Below are positions 62,988-64,000 of a DNA stretch of 64,000 nt, piece after piece. Source of the DNA: Methanosarcina horonobensis HB-1 = JCM 15518 (GTDB lineage Archaea > Halobacteriota > Methanosarcinia > Methanosarcinales > Methanosarcinaceae); contig NZ_CP009516.1 of the NCBI RefSeq assembly GCF_000970285.1, positions 2,273,036 to 2,337,035 on the forward strand. Direction: 5' to 3'. Below the pieces are notes generated by a model that did no database searches, was not told where the DNA came from, and worked only from the letters and a program-made list of their open reading frames with translations. The position numbers and the translations under genes are program-made. Each line of letters begins with the position of its first letter. Position 1 is the first letter of the stretch.

Positions 62988-64000
62988 GTGAAAGCTCCTG
63001 AAATCAGCCGGTTGGATGCGGATACAATTCTTCAGGAAATCAGGAAAAAAGCTCCCTTTTATCTCCCTGAATGGAAAGCGGAAGCCTCAAAGGATGTGGG
63101 ATTTGCCCTTTCAATGATTTTTTCCAGCATGGCAGGAAGTATTTCTTCCAGGCTGAACGAAGCTCCAAACAAGCATTTTCTGTCTTTTCTCGAAATGCTC
63201 AATTTTTCCCTGATCCCGGCAAGACCTGCACGCGCTCCTCTCAGCTTTGTGCTGAGTGAGGGAGCTCCCGGAGATGTCCTGATCGAAGCTTCTACCCGGG
63301 TATCGGCTAAAGGCTCTGATGGAGAGACAGTTATTTTTGAGACTGAAAAAAATATGCTTGCAACTCCCTCAAAAATTATGTCCGTATACAGTACAATAGC
63401 AGAATACGACGAGATTTTTGACCACTCACTTTCAGTAAATGGGAGAAATCAAACAGACCTTTTTGCAGAGCAGGACTCTTTACAGGAGCACACTCTTTAC
63501 ATAGGGGATGAAGAGCTCTTTAACCTGAAGCAGGGAACCATAGATGTCTTTTTTGAGGGAGCCGAGAGAAGCTCCATAAAAAAACTTGGAGATGTAAAGA
63601 ATGCATTATGGGAATATCCTGTTGAGTTTGCAGAAAAGAAAGACGGGGAAGAGAAAAAAATTAAATGGATCTCTTTTAAGAGCATGGAAGCCAGAGATGA
63701 AGGGAATACACCTTTAATCAGGCTGGAAATGGGCCCGGTAGAAGGAGAAGGGGATAAAAAAATCTTCCTGCCTGTTGCTGAACTTAAAGTGAATACGTTT
63801 GAGAGCAGGTGGATAAGATGTAAAATTAAAGAATCAAAAATTAACGAATTTAAAGATTTAAAAGTGACAAACATAAAAGTTTCAACTTCCCCTTCTCCTT
63901 TTAAAACTCCCATAAATGAAGATTCCATACTAAGGGTCCAGGGCATAGGGAACACTTATTATTCAAGGCTTGCAGGAAATCAGGCTGAACATAGGATCAG
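62988..64000 (+). CDS. Baseplate J / gp6-like protein, 3' end outside window
   Basis: An open frame from GTG 62988 to the right edge, at least 337 residues. It starts KAPEISRLDADTILQEIRKK and contains FLSFLEMLNFSLIPARPARA, SFVLSEGAPGDVLIEASTRV and VIFETEKNMLATPSKI, as in the N-terminal part of Afp11/Pvc11-type baseplate wedge proteins (gpJ/gp6-like). AAGGGG lies about 8 nt upstream. The rest of the baseplate and possible fibre and effector genes should be to the right of the window. Confidence 0.85.
   Translation, partial: MKAPEISRLDADTILQEIRKKAPFYLPEWKAEASKDVGFALSMIFSSMAGSISSRLNEAPNKHFLSFLEMLNFSLIPARPARAPLSFVLSEGAPGDVLIEASTRVSAKGSDGETVIFETEKNMLATPSKIMSVYSTIAEYDEIFDHSLSVNGRNQTDLFAEQDSLQEHTLYIGDEELFNLKQGTIDVFFEGAERSSIKKLGDVKNALWEYPVEFAEKKDGEEKKIKWISFKSMEARDEGNTPLIRLEMGPVEGEGDKKIFLPVAELKVNTFESRWIRCKIKESKINEFKDLKVTNIKVSTSPSPFKTPINEDSILRVQGIGNTYYSRLAGNQAEHRI

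Noticed and set aside
50156-64000. Interpretation as a prophage
   Set aside because: AAA+ ATPase, DUF4255, DUF6760, LysM and PAAR are eCIS markers, and no head, packaging or integrase gene is visible; the right side remains unseen.

Overview
The window looks like chromosome of a mesophilic methanogenic archaeon, most probably Methanosarcina. The signs are archaeal TATA boxes combined with strong Shine-Dalgarno sites (GGAGG, AAGGGGG), TrmB- and MarR-type regulators, Taw2, PurS/PurQ, RNase HII, an archaeal HAE3-type RND exporter, DUF2769 and DUF5305 families, NosD-like and YVTN/PKD surface proteins, and many IS relics. The species cannot be fixed from sequence alone. No rRNA, tRNA or CRISPR array was seen.

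0-20 kb: two paralogous modules lie in opposite orientation, each with an HAE3/MMPL exporter, a MarR regulator and a TrmB-like HTH-only regulator (1-3.8 kb on plus; 16.3-20.0 kb on minus). Between them are an AI-2E family permease, a two-gene ABC exporter, a tnpB-only IS beside a frameshifted mscS, a Taw2-type tRNA wybutosine enzyme, two pairs of tandemly duplicated membrane proteins, a CMD-family protein and an Fe-S aldo/keto reductase.

20-29 kb: a secreted protein with 44 cysteines, then a minus-strand cluster of three TasA/camelysin-like exported proteins with SipW-type signal peptides, two ER-type signal peptidases, a DUF5305 membrane protein and a membrane-bound winged-helix regulator. 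This resembles a TasA/SipW fibre system.

29-45 kb: accessory DNA with an IS200 element, at least four decayed transposase or gene fossils, a DMT permease and a carotenoid-synthesis-like membrane protein of transferred appearance, an exported truncated haemoglobin, DUF2769, a flavin reductase, a Rieske protein overlapping a GH15 glucoamylase, an inositol-polyphosphate-kinase-like protein, a MerR/GyrI regulator, a repetitive surface protein and a nicotianamine-synthase-like enzyme.

46-50 kb: purS-purQ, a beta-helix surface protein and rnhB.

50-64 kb: a co-directional contractile injection (eCIS, Afp/PVC-like) locus running off the right edge: zinc-ribbon-like protein, two-domain AAA+ ATPase, DUF4255 terminator protein, beta-domain protein, an 830-residue sheath, tube 1, a chaperone-like zinc-ribbon protein overlapped by a DUF6760 frame, tube 2, a coiled-coil protein, LysM baseplate protein, gpD-like hub, VgrG/gp5-like spike, PAAR tip, gp25 wedge and the start of a gpJ/gp6-like baseplate protein. 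No effector is recognisable before the window ends. Several of these genes have a GGGGG ribosome-binding run exactly 7 nt before a non-AUG codon at the expected N-terminus, and a possible -1 frameshift joins the chaperone-like gene to the DUF6760 frame.
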